The position numbers were made by a program, and so were the translations under genes. Below, piece after piece: positions 33,625-53,225 of a DNA stretch of 64,000 nt; the stretch's first letter is position 1, and every line of letters starts with the position of its first letter. The stretch comes from Phaeosaccion multiseriatum (taxonomy: Eukaryota > Ochrophyta, other classes), in NCBI GenBank assembly GCA_965112735.1, contig OZ218956.1, forward strand, positions 3,348,001 through 3,412,000, given 5' to 3'. Under the pieces are notes generated by a model that was not told where the DNA came from, searched no databases, and saw only the letters and a list, made by a program, of their open reading frames with translations.

Positions 33625-35597
33625 ATGGCACTGCAAGCTGGGGCAAGAAGGGGCATACCCTCCGGGGTGGAGCAGCCGGACGTAGATATTGACCCGTCCT
33701 TGCTGACCGACGGACAGTCGGAGCGAGGCATTCCCAAGGCCGTGTTCATCGTGAGTGGCGAGGGGGGGGGTCTCCTGCCTATATTACTACCATGTTCGGA
33801 TAGGGGCAAGTGGTGGGGCAAAAAGAGGCGAAAGGGGGTGATTTGGGAAAGAAAAGGTGAAGACCAGGTTGGGCGGGTGTCTTGGTCAACGTAGCGTGGC
33901 CTTTGCAGAAATGGAGGGGAGACCGGGACACACCATGAGGAGGGAGGGAGAGAGAGACAGAAGGAGAGAGTCCCACTGAAAAGTCTGCGATAGGCAAGTA
34001 CGCTCGCTGCAGTGGCTCCTCCTCCTCTCCCCCCTCCTAACTGTGTCGCCCCTCTCTCCCTCCTCTCCCACTTCGTCTTCCCCCCATGCCCTCCTCCTTC
34101 TCCTGCTCCATCTGTACCGTGCTACGTGCGAACCACTGGACCTGCTTGGATACCGTAGGAGGATGTGCCCAAGTTCCTAGAGCGTTTAGGGGGCGTATCG
34201 GTGGAGGTCGCAATGGGGGCGTTCAATGAGCTGTACAGGTAGGACGTGCGGGGGAGGGGGGTAGGCAGGGAGGAGGGAAGGGAGGAGAGAGAGGGGCGGG
34301 GTTCACGTTCCCTTGTATACAGGTTGGACACCCTCTTTCTGCAAGAGCTGTGGAACGTGGCGTGGGTTCCTAAGCACGGAGTCTGGTCCTAATCGTTCTC
34401 GCCTCCTTTGTCCTCCCTTCCCCCCCCACACACTCAGCAAATACCGCATGTATGAGACAAATTTGGAGAATCAGCGCAGCACCACAAAGTTAGCCATCCC
34501 CGATATTGAAAAGTCGCTCGAGCTCGTCAAGATTATGCAGCAGAAGCAGGTGTGTGTGTGTGCGCGTGTTTTCTTGTTGTCTCCACCTCTTGCTCTCTCC
34601 CTCCCTCTCTCCCTCTTCCTCTCCTCTCTCTCCCTCCCTCTCTCTCTTCTCTTTCTCTCTCTATCGCTCTCTCCCTCCCTCTCTCTCTCTGTCTTCCTCT
34701 TCTCTCTCCCTCTCTCTTCTCTCTCTCTCTCTCCCTCCTCCCTCTCTCTCTTCCTCTCCTCTCTCTCCCTCTCTCTCTCCTCTTCTTCTCTCTCCCTCTC
34801 TCTCTTGCTTTGCTCCCTCTCCCTCTCTCTCTTCTCTCTCTCTCTCCCCTCTCTCCCTCTCTCTCTCTCTCTGACAGGACGTCGGCAAGGGGGCAGTGAA
34901 TGGAGTTGTGTGAAGTGACGTGGAGTGTGTGTGCCAGAAAGTCGACAAGGACGAGCGCGAGGAGCTCAGAAGGGGAGGGGGGTTGCCAGTCGAGCCGCTC
35001 GCAGTTGATTGGAACGACACTTCCACCCTACCCTACCTCCTTCCCAAAATACTTGTGCCCTCCCTCCCCCAGGCCGCCGAAGAGACGGTCGTCGCAGTTG
35101 ATTGGATTGGCACTCCTTCTCTAACCTTTGGTCCTTCTCGTTATGCTTCTACTCCGCCTCCCCCAGGCCGCCGAAGAGACTGTAAAGACGCACTTCCCCC
35201 TCGCTGACACCGTGTACGCCAATGCCGAGCTGGACAATGACGGGAAGGTAAGTGATAGAGGTAGGAAGGGAAGGAGTGACTGAGGGAGAGACTGAGGGAG
35301 CTTCCCTTACGACACGACCCCCCCTCCTCCCCACCCCCATCCACTGCCATCCCCGCCGCTGACACACTGCGCTTCATCAGGTGTGCATCTGGCTAGGGGC
35401 CAATGTGATGGTTGAGTACGAGCTGGAGGAGGCAAGAGCGTTGCTGCAGGAGAGGCTGGTACACTCAAATCGGGTTAGTCAGTGAGAGACACGCACACAC
35501 ACACACGCACACACATACAAACGCACACACGCACAAACGCACACACGCACAAAAGCGCATTATGGCTCTCACCCCCTGTACACCCTCCTGGTATATA

Positions 35598-35646
<49 letters not shown>

Positions 35647-35906
35647 GTGTATGCCTGCGTGCGTGCGTGCGTGCGTGTACATGTGCATGTGTGCACGCGT
35701 GCGCTTGCCCCCCCCCCCCCCCGCCTCCGTCGACTTTCCATATGCAGATGCTGGAGGACTGCAGGAGCGATCTGGACCTAGTGCGTAACCAAGTCACCAC
35801 CGCTGAGGTGAACATGGCGAGGATGTTTAACTACGACGTGAGAGCACGGAGAGAGAGGGACAGGGAGGCTGCGGCAGGGGCAGGGGCTATTGAGGCTAAG
35901 CCATAA
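33625..35906 (+). CDS. VBP1: Prefoldin subunit 3
   Basis: Six exons (33625-33750, 34159-34238, 34438-34549, 35167-35247, 35381-35473, 35748-35906) join in phase to 216 residues. RGIPKAVFIEDVPKFLERLG, the coiled-coil segment KYRMYETNLENQRSTTKLAI, DIEKSLELVKIMQQKQ, the beta-hairpin part THFPLADTVYANAEL, VCIWLGANVMVEYELEEARA and the second coiled coil VRNQVTTAEVNMARMFNYDV match prefoldin alpha-type subunit 3 (VBP1/PAC10). This subunit of the cytosolic hexamer hands actin and tubulin to the CCT chaperonin. The start is the ATG that gives MALQAGARRGIPSGVEQPDV. The exon 4 acceptor region is duplicated about 94 bp upstream (see findings). The donor after exon 3 is GTGTGTGTGTG. The gene is convergent with RRN3. 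Confidence 0.93.
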
Positions 35907-36248
35907 CCGAGGTATGCAGGCCAAGTAGCGGGGAAGGAAGGAAGGAGGGAGGGAGGGAGGGGGCTTACAGCAGCAGCAGCAGGAGGAGGAGGAGGAGGAG
36001 GAGGAGGAGGAGGAGGAGGAGGAGGAGGAGGAGGAGGAGGAGGAGGGGCAACAACAGCATCAGCAGGAAGAGGCCGGCGACAAAAGGGCAGGGTGAAGAG
36101 GGAGGGGCGTATGTCCTTCTCTGGGGGGGACCCCATCGAAGTACTTTCGAACGGAAAGAGCGGCACAATTTTCGCACACGCACAGAAACAATGTTGTCAA
36201 GATTTTTGTATCTATTTACACCACCTTCCAGTGCCATCGCTTGCCCCA
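35907..36248. other. Convergent spacer, prefoldin 3 and RRN3 3' ends
   Basis: It contains a GGA array (about 35980-36043) and a short GGGA run. No gene was seen. Confidence 0.7.
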
Positions 36249-39200
36249 TCACCATCCGTGGTCATCCGGAATGGTGCTCTCCCGCACGCGACTGCTGCTC
36301 GACTTGCCTTGCTCCTCTCTCATACGCTTGCCGTTGCCCCTCCCTGCCCCTGCCCCTCCCGCCCTGCTGCGCTGCGGGGAGGGCGATAGAGATGCATCCT
36401 GATGAAAGTTTCCATCTCCGTCCAGGTCCTCAAAGCTCATGCCGGTGGGGTAGCTGCCGCCCATGCTGCTGCTGCCGTCGACGCTGTCCCTGTGTCTCCT
36501 CCTGTGGTCCCTTCCCATGCCCATTCCCATGCCGCTGCTGTTGCTGTTGTTACCGATGCTGCCTACCCCATAGGGGGAGGGACTCACTGACATGATGGAC
36601 ATGGCCGAGCTGAGATGGGATGTGGCGAGGCGATGACTCTGACTGAGACTGCTGCCCATGGCGCTACTGCCCCCCTCCACAGACGACGACGGCGCCGCTC
36701 CTCGTCCGCTCTCGCTCTCACTGTCACTGCTGTCGTCGCTGCTGTCACTGCCACTGTCATCCTCGCTGCCACTGCTGTCTACATCACCGCCATCATCGAA
36801 CGCTCCTCCTCCTCCTCCTCCCCCCTTCCCCTTCTCTCCTCCTCGGTCATTTACTCCCTGAGCCCCACCGCGAGGAGCCTTGCTCTTGCTCTTGCTCTTG
36901 CTCTTACTCTTGCCCCCCCCAACGGAGGCACTTGCTGACCATCGGTTGTAAATTGGATCCACAAAGCCGTGCGAGTGCCTCAGCAGATACGGGTCGAAGG
37001 GGAAGAAGCTGTCTAAAGGGTTCTCACCCTCCCCTAAGCCGCCCGCCCTTGACACAAGCGATGCACCGCCCGACAGAGACAGGCCAAAGGCCGCACCGAT
37101 GGTCACCTGAACGGCGGCCGGAGCGCTGGCTTGAGTGGCACCCCCGCCACTGCCATCCCCCTCCACCGCTCCTCCCGTCCGCGCCGCACGGAGCCGAGCC
37201 AGCACAACCGGAGGAAGATTCTCCGACGCCACAAAGTGTAAAAAACATCTTGAAAACTCCTTGCGCACAGACTCAAGGCAGAACTTGAGTGGCTGAAGCG
37301 GGCTGGCCAGTACCCGAACCCACCTCTCCCCCGCGCCCCCACTTGTCATGTGCGGTTTGAGCACCTTGCTTCGGAAGCACGTCACATAGAAGCCCGCCTG
37401 GCATACAGAGTAGAACAGCTTGTGGCATCTGTCGCCCTCTCCCCTGGCCCGGGCTGAGGGCCCGTCGGAGGAGGAGGAGGAGGAGGAGGAGGAGGAGGAG
37501 GAGGAGGAGGAGGAGGACAAACCACCACCCACTACTGCCCGTCCTCCTCCTCCTCCTCCTCCTCTTGTTGCTCCTCCTGTTCCTCCTTCTTCCCCTCCTC
37601 CTTCCGTCGGTGCTGGTGCCACAACCCCCTCGTACCAATCAAGATAGCTCTCTGCCCACGCCAAGATGCCCTCCATGCCCCCCACAAGCACCGAAGGCTC
37701 CAAGAAGGCCGCTCGTGATAGGAAGCTCGCCAGGTAGGCAACACTGCTCTGCCGAGCCACTCTGCTCGCCGCCACAGCCTTCCCACTGCCACCACCACCA
37801 CCACCACCACCACCACCACCACCACCACTACTACTACTACTACTACTCATCCCCCCGCTACTGCGGCTTCTACTGATTCCACTACTACTGGCGTAGGAAG
37901 CGGTTGGACTAAGATCGCTGCGGCTGCGACTGAGGGAAGGCCCTCCTCCTCCTGCCGCTGCTGAGGCTGCTGCTGCCGGGATGCTGCTGGCCCCGCTGGC
38001 TCCGTCTCCAATGAGGACGAGCATCTTCCTGACGAATACCTCGGCCAGCAAAGGCATCTCCCCACACGTGTAGAACAACACAAACTGTACAAACTTGCTG
38101 CGATGCGTCGTCAATATTGCCTTCTCAAAGATTGTCAAGAGGTGCTGAAACAGCCTCCGACCCCGCTGCTGTTGTTGCTCGCGCTTCTCCTCTTCTCCTG
38201 TCGTATCATCAACTGTCTGGGGCGCTGTGGAGGGCTTGACTTGTTCCTTTAAGTAAGCGAACACGACGAGCATAACGCCGTCAAGCTTCTCTGCCATCTC
38301 ATCCACCTTCTGCTCCTCTTGTCGGCCCTGCTGCCGCCGCTGCCCCCTCTTGCTACTCGCCGCCACGGAGGGGAGGAGGAGGAGGAGGAGGAGGAGGAGG
38401 AGGAGGATGGGTATGAATTAGAGGATAGACAAACACACCACACGCTGACTCTCGCCACGACACGGAGCATACCCTCGCCTCCCACCTCCACAACCGCCTC
38501 CTCCCTCTCCTCCCTCTCCTCCCTCTCCTCCCTCTCCTCCTTCTCCCCCTTCCGCCCATCCCAAGTACTCCCGTTATCCACAACCCCACTCCGCTCCCTC
38601 TCTCTCCCGCCCACCTACGCCCGCCTCCAAAACCCACCCCTCCCTCTCTTCCCCCTCTCGTTTCCTACCTACTCCTCCACCCAATCAGTGCATCGTGCCA
38701 CTCACCCGTCCTGCAGGTCCTCCTCCAGCTCGAAGATGGCGTCCTCTTCCTCCTCCTCCTCCTCTTCATCCAGCACCGCCTCCCCGCCATCTGTGATTTT
38801 GATCTCCACGTCTATCTCCAGGCACCTCTCCACAACAAGTCGGAGGACCTTCTCCTGAAGACCGGCGGTTTCAGTTCCAGTATCAGTGTCGTGTCAGTTT
38901 CAGTTTGTAAGACCGCTATACGATACGATACCAGCTACAGAGCAATTGATTGATTATGCCAATTGACAACAGTCAAGAGGTCCACTTAAAATGTCGTGTC
39001 GATTTATGTACGCCGATTCGAATAACAGTTCAAATAAACAGTGAAACTGCACTCTATGGGATAGGTTCGTCTCTTGACTCAAACCCAAACTCATACTCTG
39101 CAAACTGACCTGCAGCATCGGCACGTATGTAGTGAGGAAGAGGGCTTGACGCGCGTATCCCGCGAGTACGTGTGCGCTGAAGCGCTTGTGCGGGTAGAGC

Positions 39201-41303
39201 TCGCACAGAACGGAAAAGACCTTGCCACAGCCGCTGGGTACCAGGGTGAGCAGTGCGCCCAGGGCGTGATGGGCCTTGGCCTATGCAATGAGTGAGCGAG
39301 TTGCATAAGTTGCACATTGGCACAGAGAGTCGACACGGAGGAGGGGGAGGAGGAGGAGGAGGAGGAGGAGGAGGAGGAGGAGAAGGAGGAGGAGGAGGAG
39401 GAGGAGGAGGAGGAAGAGGAGCAGCAGCAGGGGGAGGAGGAGGAGGAGGAGGAAGAGGAGCAGGAGGAGGAGGAGGAGGAGGAGGAGGAGGAGGAGGAGG
39501 AGGAGGAGGAGGAGGAGGAGGAGGAGGAGGAGGAGGAGGAGGAGGAGGAGAGAGGAGGATGTAAGCATAATCATAACTTTTCTGTGTCAAGAGAAGAGAG
39601 GCAAAGAAGGAAGGAAGGAAGGAAGGAAGGAAGGAAGGAAGGAAGGAAGGAGGCCAGCAAGCACGCCAGCGCCCAGCGTATCACTTCCATCCCAACCGTC
39701 TCCATCTACTGCCATCCCCAGTCATATACTTCCATCCCAACCGTCTCCATCTACTGCCATCCCCAGCCCACCGCGGTCCTCAAAGAAGGCCTTCTCCCCG
39801 ACCCTCCTCCCCCTCCCCTCCCGGCGCATCCCCACGCCCCGTGCGCACCCGCGCACCCACGCACCCACACACCCACGCACCCACGCACCCACGCACGCAC
39901 GCACGCACCCACGCGCCCACGCGCCCACGCACGCACGCACGCACCTGCCGCCTGTATGCCTTGTCGTGTCCTTCGTCGCTGCCCGCCTCATCAGGGCGGA
40001 GCACCATGGCTCTTATGAGCAGGTGAATAGCAGGCACCACGTAGGTGCTGTTGGCGGACACGAGCTGCAGCACCAGGGCAGAGAAGGCCTCCGTCACCTG
40101 AGGAGGAGCAGGAGAGGAGAGAGGGAGGGAGGGAGGGAGGGGGGGGGGGTGGAGGGAGGGAAGGAGGGAGGGAGGGAGGGAGGGAGGGAGGGAGGGAGGG
40201 AGGGAGGGAGGGAGGGAGGGAGGGAGGGTGGGAGGGAGGGAGGGTGGGAGGGAGGGAGGGAGGGAAGGAGGGAGGGAGGGAGGGAGGGAGGGAGTGAGGG
40301 GGTAGATACCGAGGAGGTACAGGGTAACAAACGTCAATCGTCACGGCACAAGCAAAGCGGGTTCAAATCGAACACCACGTTGTTGTGTTGGGGGGAGGAG
40401 AAAATGACACTCCAACTGTCCCCTTCCCATTCCTCTCCCCTCCCCTTGCTCTTTTCCCCTCTCTCTCCCCTTCTCCCCCACCAACCTTGTCCGGGCTGTT
40501 CCAATCGAACTGAAAGAGGGCATTGACAAGGTCACGGTAGTCTTGGGGCCTTTCGCAGATGAGTGTTACGCTCTGAGCAAGCCCTGGAGGAGCCGTGTAG
40601 GTAGGTGGCAGGTAGCGTCCGCATCAGGAAGCAAGCCAAGTAGATCGGCATGAGAGGGGAGAGAGCGAGCGAAAAGCAGGGGAGAGAGATGAAAGAGAAG
40701 GAGGAGCGAGAGAGAGGGACGGGAGAAAGAGAGAAGGAAGAGGAAGAGAGCGCAGGAAGGGGGGTCAAAACGAGGACTGGAAACGACGCACAGTGCTGGG
40801 AAATGGGGAGGAAGGCAGAACTGGGAGAACCATCAGCAGCTGTGTAGTGCTGAGTCTTTGCAGGGCACCATCAGCAGTGCTTTGCCCTGCAGAGCAGACC
40901 TTCGACTTCATTTCTTCATCCAGGCCTCCCTCTCTTGCAGGCAGCAGCTCAATAACCTCAAAACAGAAAGGATGTGGGGGCGCACAGATCAACATGTGGC
41001 CGATTCTGATCCGATTCTCCCTTCCGCCTTGCGCCCCGTCCGTGCCCCTCTGCCCACCGTCCCACCACCTCACTCGCCTAGATATAGCTTCCATAGCATC
41101 TCCACGTCATCCCTCTTCATGAGCTGGTCCACCAGCCTGTCGTAGTAGGCCCCGTCTCCCTTGGCTTGGCCCCTGAGGGCCCGCAGGAGAAAGTCCACGA
41201 CCGCGCCGAGGTCCAGGTCCTCCACCGCGCTGCTGGGGGTGTTGCTCATCCCCCCCACACCTCTGCTCGCTACCATTGTGCTTCTGGCAGTGGCATGAGC
41301 CAT
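36249..41303 (-). CDS. RRN3: RNA polymerase I initiation factor RRN3 (TIF-IA)
   Basis: Six exons (41303-41074, 40570-40486, 40097-39945, 39280-39110, 38854-38706, 38355-36249) join in phase to 964 residues. Typical HEAT-repeat segments include YYDRLVDQLM, AFSALVLQLVSANSTYVVPA, HHALGALLTLVPSG, EKVLRLVVERCLEIDVEI, FEKAILTTHRSKFVQFVLFY, SVAYLASFLSRAAFL, SYLDWYEG and HKLFYSVCQAGFYVTCF. LDSFFPFDPYLLRHSHGFVD follows. RRN3 bridges Pol I to the rDNA promoter factors. The protein is longer than the usual 600-650 residues because of Ser-, Gly-, Glu- and Lys-rich inserts and a long Ser-rich C-terminal tail. The exon 6 acceptor can be 38356 or 38353, both in the same frame. Exon 1 lies in the tandem-duplicated region, and a broken copy sits at 50722-51012. 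Intron 3 holds a GGA array (39345-39550) and intron 2 a GGGA array. Confidence 0.93.
39345..39552. repeat. GGA array, RRN3 intron 3
   Basis: About 200 bp of GGA/GGAG repeats with interruptions. Adjacent are a GGAA run (about 39610-39650), CATCTACTGCCATCC copies, and a CGCAC array that starts at the exon 3 donor (39944). Confidence 0.93.
40120..40300. repeat. GGGA array, RRN3 intron 2
   Basis: About 40 units of GGGA with a few GGGT interruptions, directly upstream in transcript order of the exon 3 acceptor. Confidence 0.93.
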
Positions 41304-43117
41304 CCTACTTCCTCACGCCCAAGAGAGCTCCTCTAGGTGAAGAGAAAACTTGGGGGAAGAGAGCTCCTTACCACCAGGATTTTCGTTCTCAATTTGCGCC
41401 TCTGCTCTGCTAGCTCCTTGCTGCGCAGCGCTGCTGACAGCTGCTGCAGCTCTGCTGTCGGCACTTCTTCCTCCTTTTACTCCTGGGGCATGGTGCTGTG
41501 TTGCTTTTAAGAGCAAAACGTTGCTGGTCCATCCCCGCCTTCCCCTTTGAGTAGTTTCAATTTCCGCTTTTGCTCTCCCGCACTCACGATCCACTCACGC
41601 ACTCACGCGCTCACGCGAGGGGCAGAGGGGCAGGGGTCAAGCTCGGAGGAGGCGGCGGGGGAAGAGGGGATCATCGGTATCGATCTCTGATGTGCTACCT
41701 GCTACCTGCTCCCGCCGGGGTCAGCAGGCATGCTACATGCTACCGGCCGGCTTCAGCCGACGACGTGCTACATGTGCTACCGCTGACGCCAGCCGGTGTG
41801 CGTCGGTTAGAGATATGTATGAGGAGAGAAAGGGAGTGAAAAGTTTTGCATCAGGGAAGAGGTTATCAGAGATAGTTGTGAGGATATGTGAACATACCCG
41901 AGCAAGCAAACCCAATCATGGCTGAGGATAGGAGTGTGAGCCGAGCTTTCATGTGATACAGCTGCCTGGCTGGCTGCCTGCTGGGTGTACTCTTATTACG
42001 GGGGGTTGTGGGGTGTGACGGCCCGGCGTCTGCAAGCGATAGCCACCCCCTCCAGCCTCTGCATCTACTACCGAAACTTACTCTGCTTCGCTCCCTCCCT
42101 CCTTTGGTCAAAAGTGAGACTAGAGTGACATGAGTGACTGAGTGATACGAGTGGCGCAAAGTCCGAGTGCTTCCTGACGCTTTGAAGACACACTCAGGGC
42201 ACTCGCTGGCACTCTGGTTGTGCTCGACCCTTCATAACACCACACCTAGAGCATCGAAGAGCAGAGGTCTCTGTCGTGGGTGGGGGCGGAGATAGTTGCA
42301 GCAAGGTGGGTGGGCTGGTGGAAGTCCTTCCTTCCTTCCTTTCTTCCTTCCTTCCTTCCTTCCTGGCTGCCTCTTCCTCTGTCTCTGCCTCTGCCTCGGC
42401 CTCGGTCGTTCCCATGCTGCTTCCCATGCACCCTTTGGGCCTTTGTCGCTAAGCAAATTCCAAGTCGAGCGGTGGAGGGCAGTCATGAGATCGCTTCTCC
42501 TGTTTCGATTTCCTCACGGCTCGTGTGGGGGCGCTGTCGTCTGCCTGCCCATATGCTCGTCCCCTGTACAGCCTGCATTCCCGTTGTCGCCTGGCGAGTC
42601 AGAGGTAGAGACAAGAGGGTGCCATGCTGACAGAGGCCTGGCACTGCACTGCACTGCACGGCACGGCACGGCACGGCACGGCACGGCGAAGCGTGTCCGC
42701 AGCCCGACTCGTCGCGTCTCTCGCGCTCCCCTTGTCCGCTTCGAGCCATGTGGACTAACAAGAAAACTCAGGGCGCTCAGCCACACGCACAGCCACGGCA
42801 GGACGGCAGAGGGGCGGCACCCACATAGATTGCCTGCTGTGCTGCTTTCGCTACTTCGATCCGATCCGATCCGATCCAATCCGCGCTTGGCATTTGGCAC
42901 ACGCTGAAGCACCACCATGCACACACACTTCTGTCTCCTCTTCTCCCCCCCTCTTGACTGGCCTCGCGGTAGAGGATCCAGCCAGGAGCATATGGGGAGG
43001 TGAAGCCCGTAACGGGTCTCTCTGCTCTGCCCTATCTACTCAAAGGAGGACCAGTGCCCCCAAGGAGGAAGAGGAGGAGGATTATGATGAAAAGGAGGCC
43101 AAGAGAGCTAAGAGAGA
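41304..43117. other. RRN3 5' flank and Zn2Cys6 copy A 3' flank
   Basis: No gene was seen. It contains a GCTACCTGCTAC/CGCCGGGGTCAGC minisatellite (about 41693-41800), a TTCC run (about 42325-42363) and GCACG pentamers (about 42645-42685). The RRN3 promoter should lie close to 41304. Confidence 0.6.
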
Positions 43118-49954
<6,837 letters not shown>

Positions 49955-50332
49955 CTCTGGTGGTGCTGCCTTCCAGGCCCACCCAGCCCGTTCACTGCTG
50001 CTCTGCTGATCTTCGCATCTAGTCCGAGGCACTAGCTGCCGCTATCTCCCTGCTGCAGAGAGGAGCACGGAGAACCCAGGATATCGAACGGGAGGGGGCG
50101 AAGGAGAGAAGAACACTAGACAGTTGAAGACGGGGGAGGCGTGCAAATTCGAGGAGAGCTCTACTTCGGTTGGTATGCACACACCAAGTCCAGTGACGTC
50201 CAGTGACTGACGGCCTCTCTTAAAGGAGGAAAAGGGGAAAGGTCAAATCAGAACACCCCACCTCTGGGTGTGTAGGTGTGTAGGTGTGAGGAAAAGAAAA
50301 AAGAAAAAAATCGAATATCGACTTATTATGTC
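49955..50332. promoter_or_regulatory. 5' flank of Zn2Cys6 copy A
   Basis: The open frame continues upstream of the first ATG to about 50030 without a Met. Beyond 50056 the sequence no longer matches the copy B flank, so the two paralogs have different proximal promoters. No core elements were recognised. Confidence 0.4.
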
Positions 50333-50437
50333 ACTGTGAGTGGCACGGTGTTCAAACGTAGTCAAACGTCACAAAGTAATCGTCAAAAGTTCACCGGGCG
50401 TCAAAAGTGCCACTCAATCCCCCCGCGAAATCGCAGT
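50333..50437. mobile_element. Shrunken fold-back MITE relative
   Basis: It begins ACTGTGAGTGGCAC and ends GTCAAAAGTGCCACTCAA...CGCGAAATCGCAGT, matching the termini of the 356 bp element at 60632-60987. GTCAAACGTC-type internal motifs are shared. Most of the interior is missing. Confidence 0.7.
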
Positions 50438-50721
50438 AGCTACTTTTTGGAAAAAGCTCGGCCCCTGCTGAAACCACTGCCCTGCCTGCAGAGCAGACCT
50501 TGGCTTCGACTTCATTCTTCATCCAGCCAGCCAGGCCTCCCTCTCTTGCAGGTAGACTAGCTAGCAGCTCCTCAGTAACCTCAAAACATAAAGGATGCGG
50601 GCCGGGCGGGGGCGCACAGATCAACAAGTGGCCGATTCTCGGTTCCGCCCGTGCGCCCCGTCCCCCGCCCTCTGCCCACCGCCCGGCCGTGCGTCCCAGC
50701 CGGCCACCAGCCACCTCCACT

Positions 50722-51012
50722 CGCCTGGATATAGCCTCCATAGCTAGCATCTCACGTCGTCCCTCTTCATCAGCTGGTCCACCATTGCCCAGCCAGCCTG
50801 TGACTGGTAGTAGCTAGGCCCCGTCTCCCTTGGCTTGGCTGGCCCCTGCCTGCCTGAGGGCCCGCAGGAGAAAGTCCGCGACCGCGCCGATGTCCAGCAC
50901 AGGCAGCCAGGTCCTCCACAGCGCTGCTGGGGGTGTTGCTCTTCCCTCCCACAGCCACCTCTGCTCGCTGCCATTGTGCTTGTGGCAGTAGCATGCATGA
51001 GCCAGGCCCATC
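50722..51012 (-). pseudogene. Broken copy of RRN3 exon 1
   Basis: It aligns with RRN3 exon 1 (41303-41074), and peptides such as GKSNTPSSAVEDL and LVDQLMKRDDV survive in different frames. Insertions of 3-10 bp, often doubling a neighbouring tetranucleotide (CTAG, TGGC, CCTG), shift the frame repeatedly. No further RRN3 exons follow, so it cannot make the factor. Confidence 0.88.
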
Positions 51013-52595
51013 CTCCTTCCTCACGGCCAAGAGAGCTCCTCTAGCTAGGTGAAGAGGGAAAGAGACCTCCTTACCACCAGGATTTTCGTTCTCAATTTGC
51101 GCCTCTGCGCTGCGAGCTACTCGCTACGCAGCGCTGCTGACAGCTGCTGCAGCTCTGCTGTCGGCAACTTTGGGTGCTGTGCTGCTTTCCCTGCCTTGCT
51201 TCCCCTTGAGTAGTTTTCAATTTCCGCTTTGAGCTCGCACTCACGCACTCACGCGAGGGCGAGGGGTCAAGGGGGGAGGGGGGAGGGGGACGAGAGAGAG
51301 GGGGTACCCTGCTACCTGCTACCTACTACCGCCGGGGTCAGCCGGCGTGCTACTTGCTACCTGCTGCCGCCGGGGTCAGCAGGCATGCTACATGCTACCG
51401 GCCGGCTTCAGCCGACGACGTGCTACCTGTGCTACCGCTGGCGCCAGCCGGTGTGCGTCGGTTAGAGATATGTGTGAGGAGAGAAAGGGAGCGAATAGTT
51501 TTGCACCAGGGAAGAGGTTACCAGAGATAGTTGTGAGGATATGTGGGCCACGAGGCCACCATTAGTAAGGTGATACCCCCGCGGGAGTCTTCACACCCGC
51601 AGGTTGGGGTCCTCAGAAGAGAGGCACAAACATGAGTGAGTGATACGAGTGGCGCAAAGTCCGAGTGCTTCCTGACGCTCTGCAGACACACTCAGGGGCA
51701 CTCGCTGGCACTCTCGTTGTGCTCGACCCTTCCTAACACCACACCTAGCATCGAAGAGCAGAGGTCTCTGTCGTGGGTGGGGGCGGAGATACTTGCAGCA
51801 AGGTGGGTGGGCTGGTGGAAGTCCTTCCTTCCTTCCTTCCTTCCTTCCTTCCTGGCTGCCTCTTCCTCTGTCTCTGCCTCTGCCTCTGCCTCGGCCGTTC
51901 CCATGCTGCTTCCATGCACCCTTTGGGCCTTGTCGCTAAGCAAATTCCCCAAGTCGAGCGGTGGAGGGCAGTCATGAGATCGCTTCTCCTGTTTCGATCT
52001 CCTCACGGCTCGTGTGGGGGCGCTGTCGTCTGCCTGCCCATATGCTCGTCCCCTGTACAGCCTGCATTCCCGTTGTCGCCTGGCGAGTCAGAGGTAGAGA
52101 CAAGAGGGTGCCATGCTTACAGAGGCCTGGCACTGCACGGCACTGCACGGCACTGCACGGCACGGCGAAGCGTGTCCGCAGCCCGACTCGTCGCGTCTCT
52201 CGCGCTCCCCTTGTCCGCTTCGAGCCATGTGGAGTAACAAGAAAACTCAGGGCGCTCAGCCACACGCACAACCACGGCAGGACGGCAGAGGGGCGGCACC
52301 CACATAGATTGCCTGCTGTGCTGCTTTCGCTACTTCGATCCGATCCGATCCGATCCAATCCGCGCTTGCATTTGGTACACGCTGAAGCACCACCATGCAC
52401 ACACACTTCTGTCTCCTCTTCTCCCCCCCTCTTGACTGGCCTCGCGGTAGAGGATCCAGCCAGGAGCATATGGGGAGGTGAAGCCCGTAACGGGTCTCTC
52501 TGCTCTGCCCTATCTACTCAAAGGAGGACCAGTGCCCCCAAGGAGGAAGAGGAGGAGGATTATGATGAAAAGGAGGCCAAGAGAGCTAAGAGAGA
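51013..52595. other. 3' flank of Zn2Cys6 copy B
   Basis: No gene was seen. It matches 41304-43117 with gaps and includes a longer GCTACCTGCTAC/GCCGGGGTCAGC minisatellite (about 51307-51450). A unit B-specific stretch lies at about 51550-51630. Confidence 0.6.
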
Positions 52596-52724
52596 TCACG
52601 TGAACGTCCTCGACTCCGGCTGCTGCTCGTGCTGGTCCGACGCCGGAGTGTGATGCATGCGACCAGCCGGGCGGTGGTGGGGTCGCTGCCCAGACGCTGG
52701 ACGGTGTTGCATACTATCACCAGT

Positions 52725-52755
<31 letters not shown>

Positions 52756-53187
52756 CTGATGTGGGCGCCAGCTGCCGCAGCAGCAGCAGCAGCAGCACTG
52801 ATATTGGCCCCGGCAGCGGCAGTAGCAGCAGAAGCAGCAGTCATATGGGCCCCAGCAGCGGCAGTAGCAGCAGCAGTCATACGGGCACCAGCCGGGTTGG
52901 GGTAGAAGGGGGTTGCCCGCGCCGCAGGGGGGCCGAGATGCCGCGGGTCAGGCCAAGCCCCCCCCCCTGCGGCACCGCTCTGACGAGAGTTGTAGCTGGG
53001 GTCAGGACGGCTCCAGTCATGCCTCGCCCCCGGCCCCATTGCTCCCATCTTGCCCCCCGCGCCTCCCCATCCCATTTGAGAATGAAGTGGAGATGGGGGT
53101 TGCCGAGGCCGCCTTCCTCCCTCTCTCTCTCTCTCGCCATACTGGTGCTGCTGCTGGTGCTGCCGCTGGTGCTGCTGCTGGTGCTGC

Positions 53188-53225
<38 letters not shown>

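Noticed and set aside
34862-34980. Possible extra prefoldin exon (KVDKDEREELR)
   Set aside because: Exons 3 and 4 already join in phase 0 at the expected family length, and the extra segment has no matching donor.
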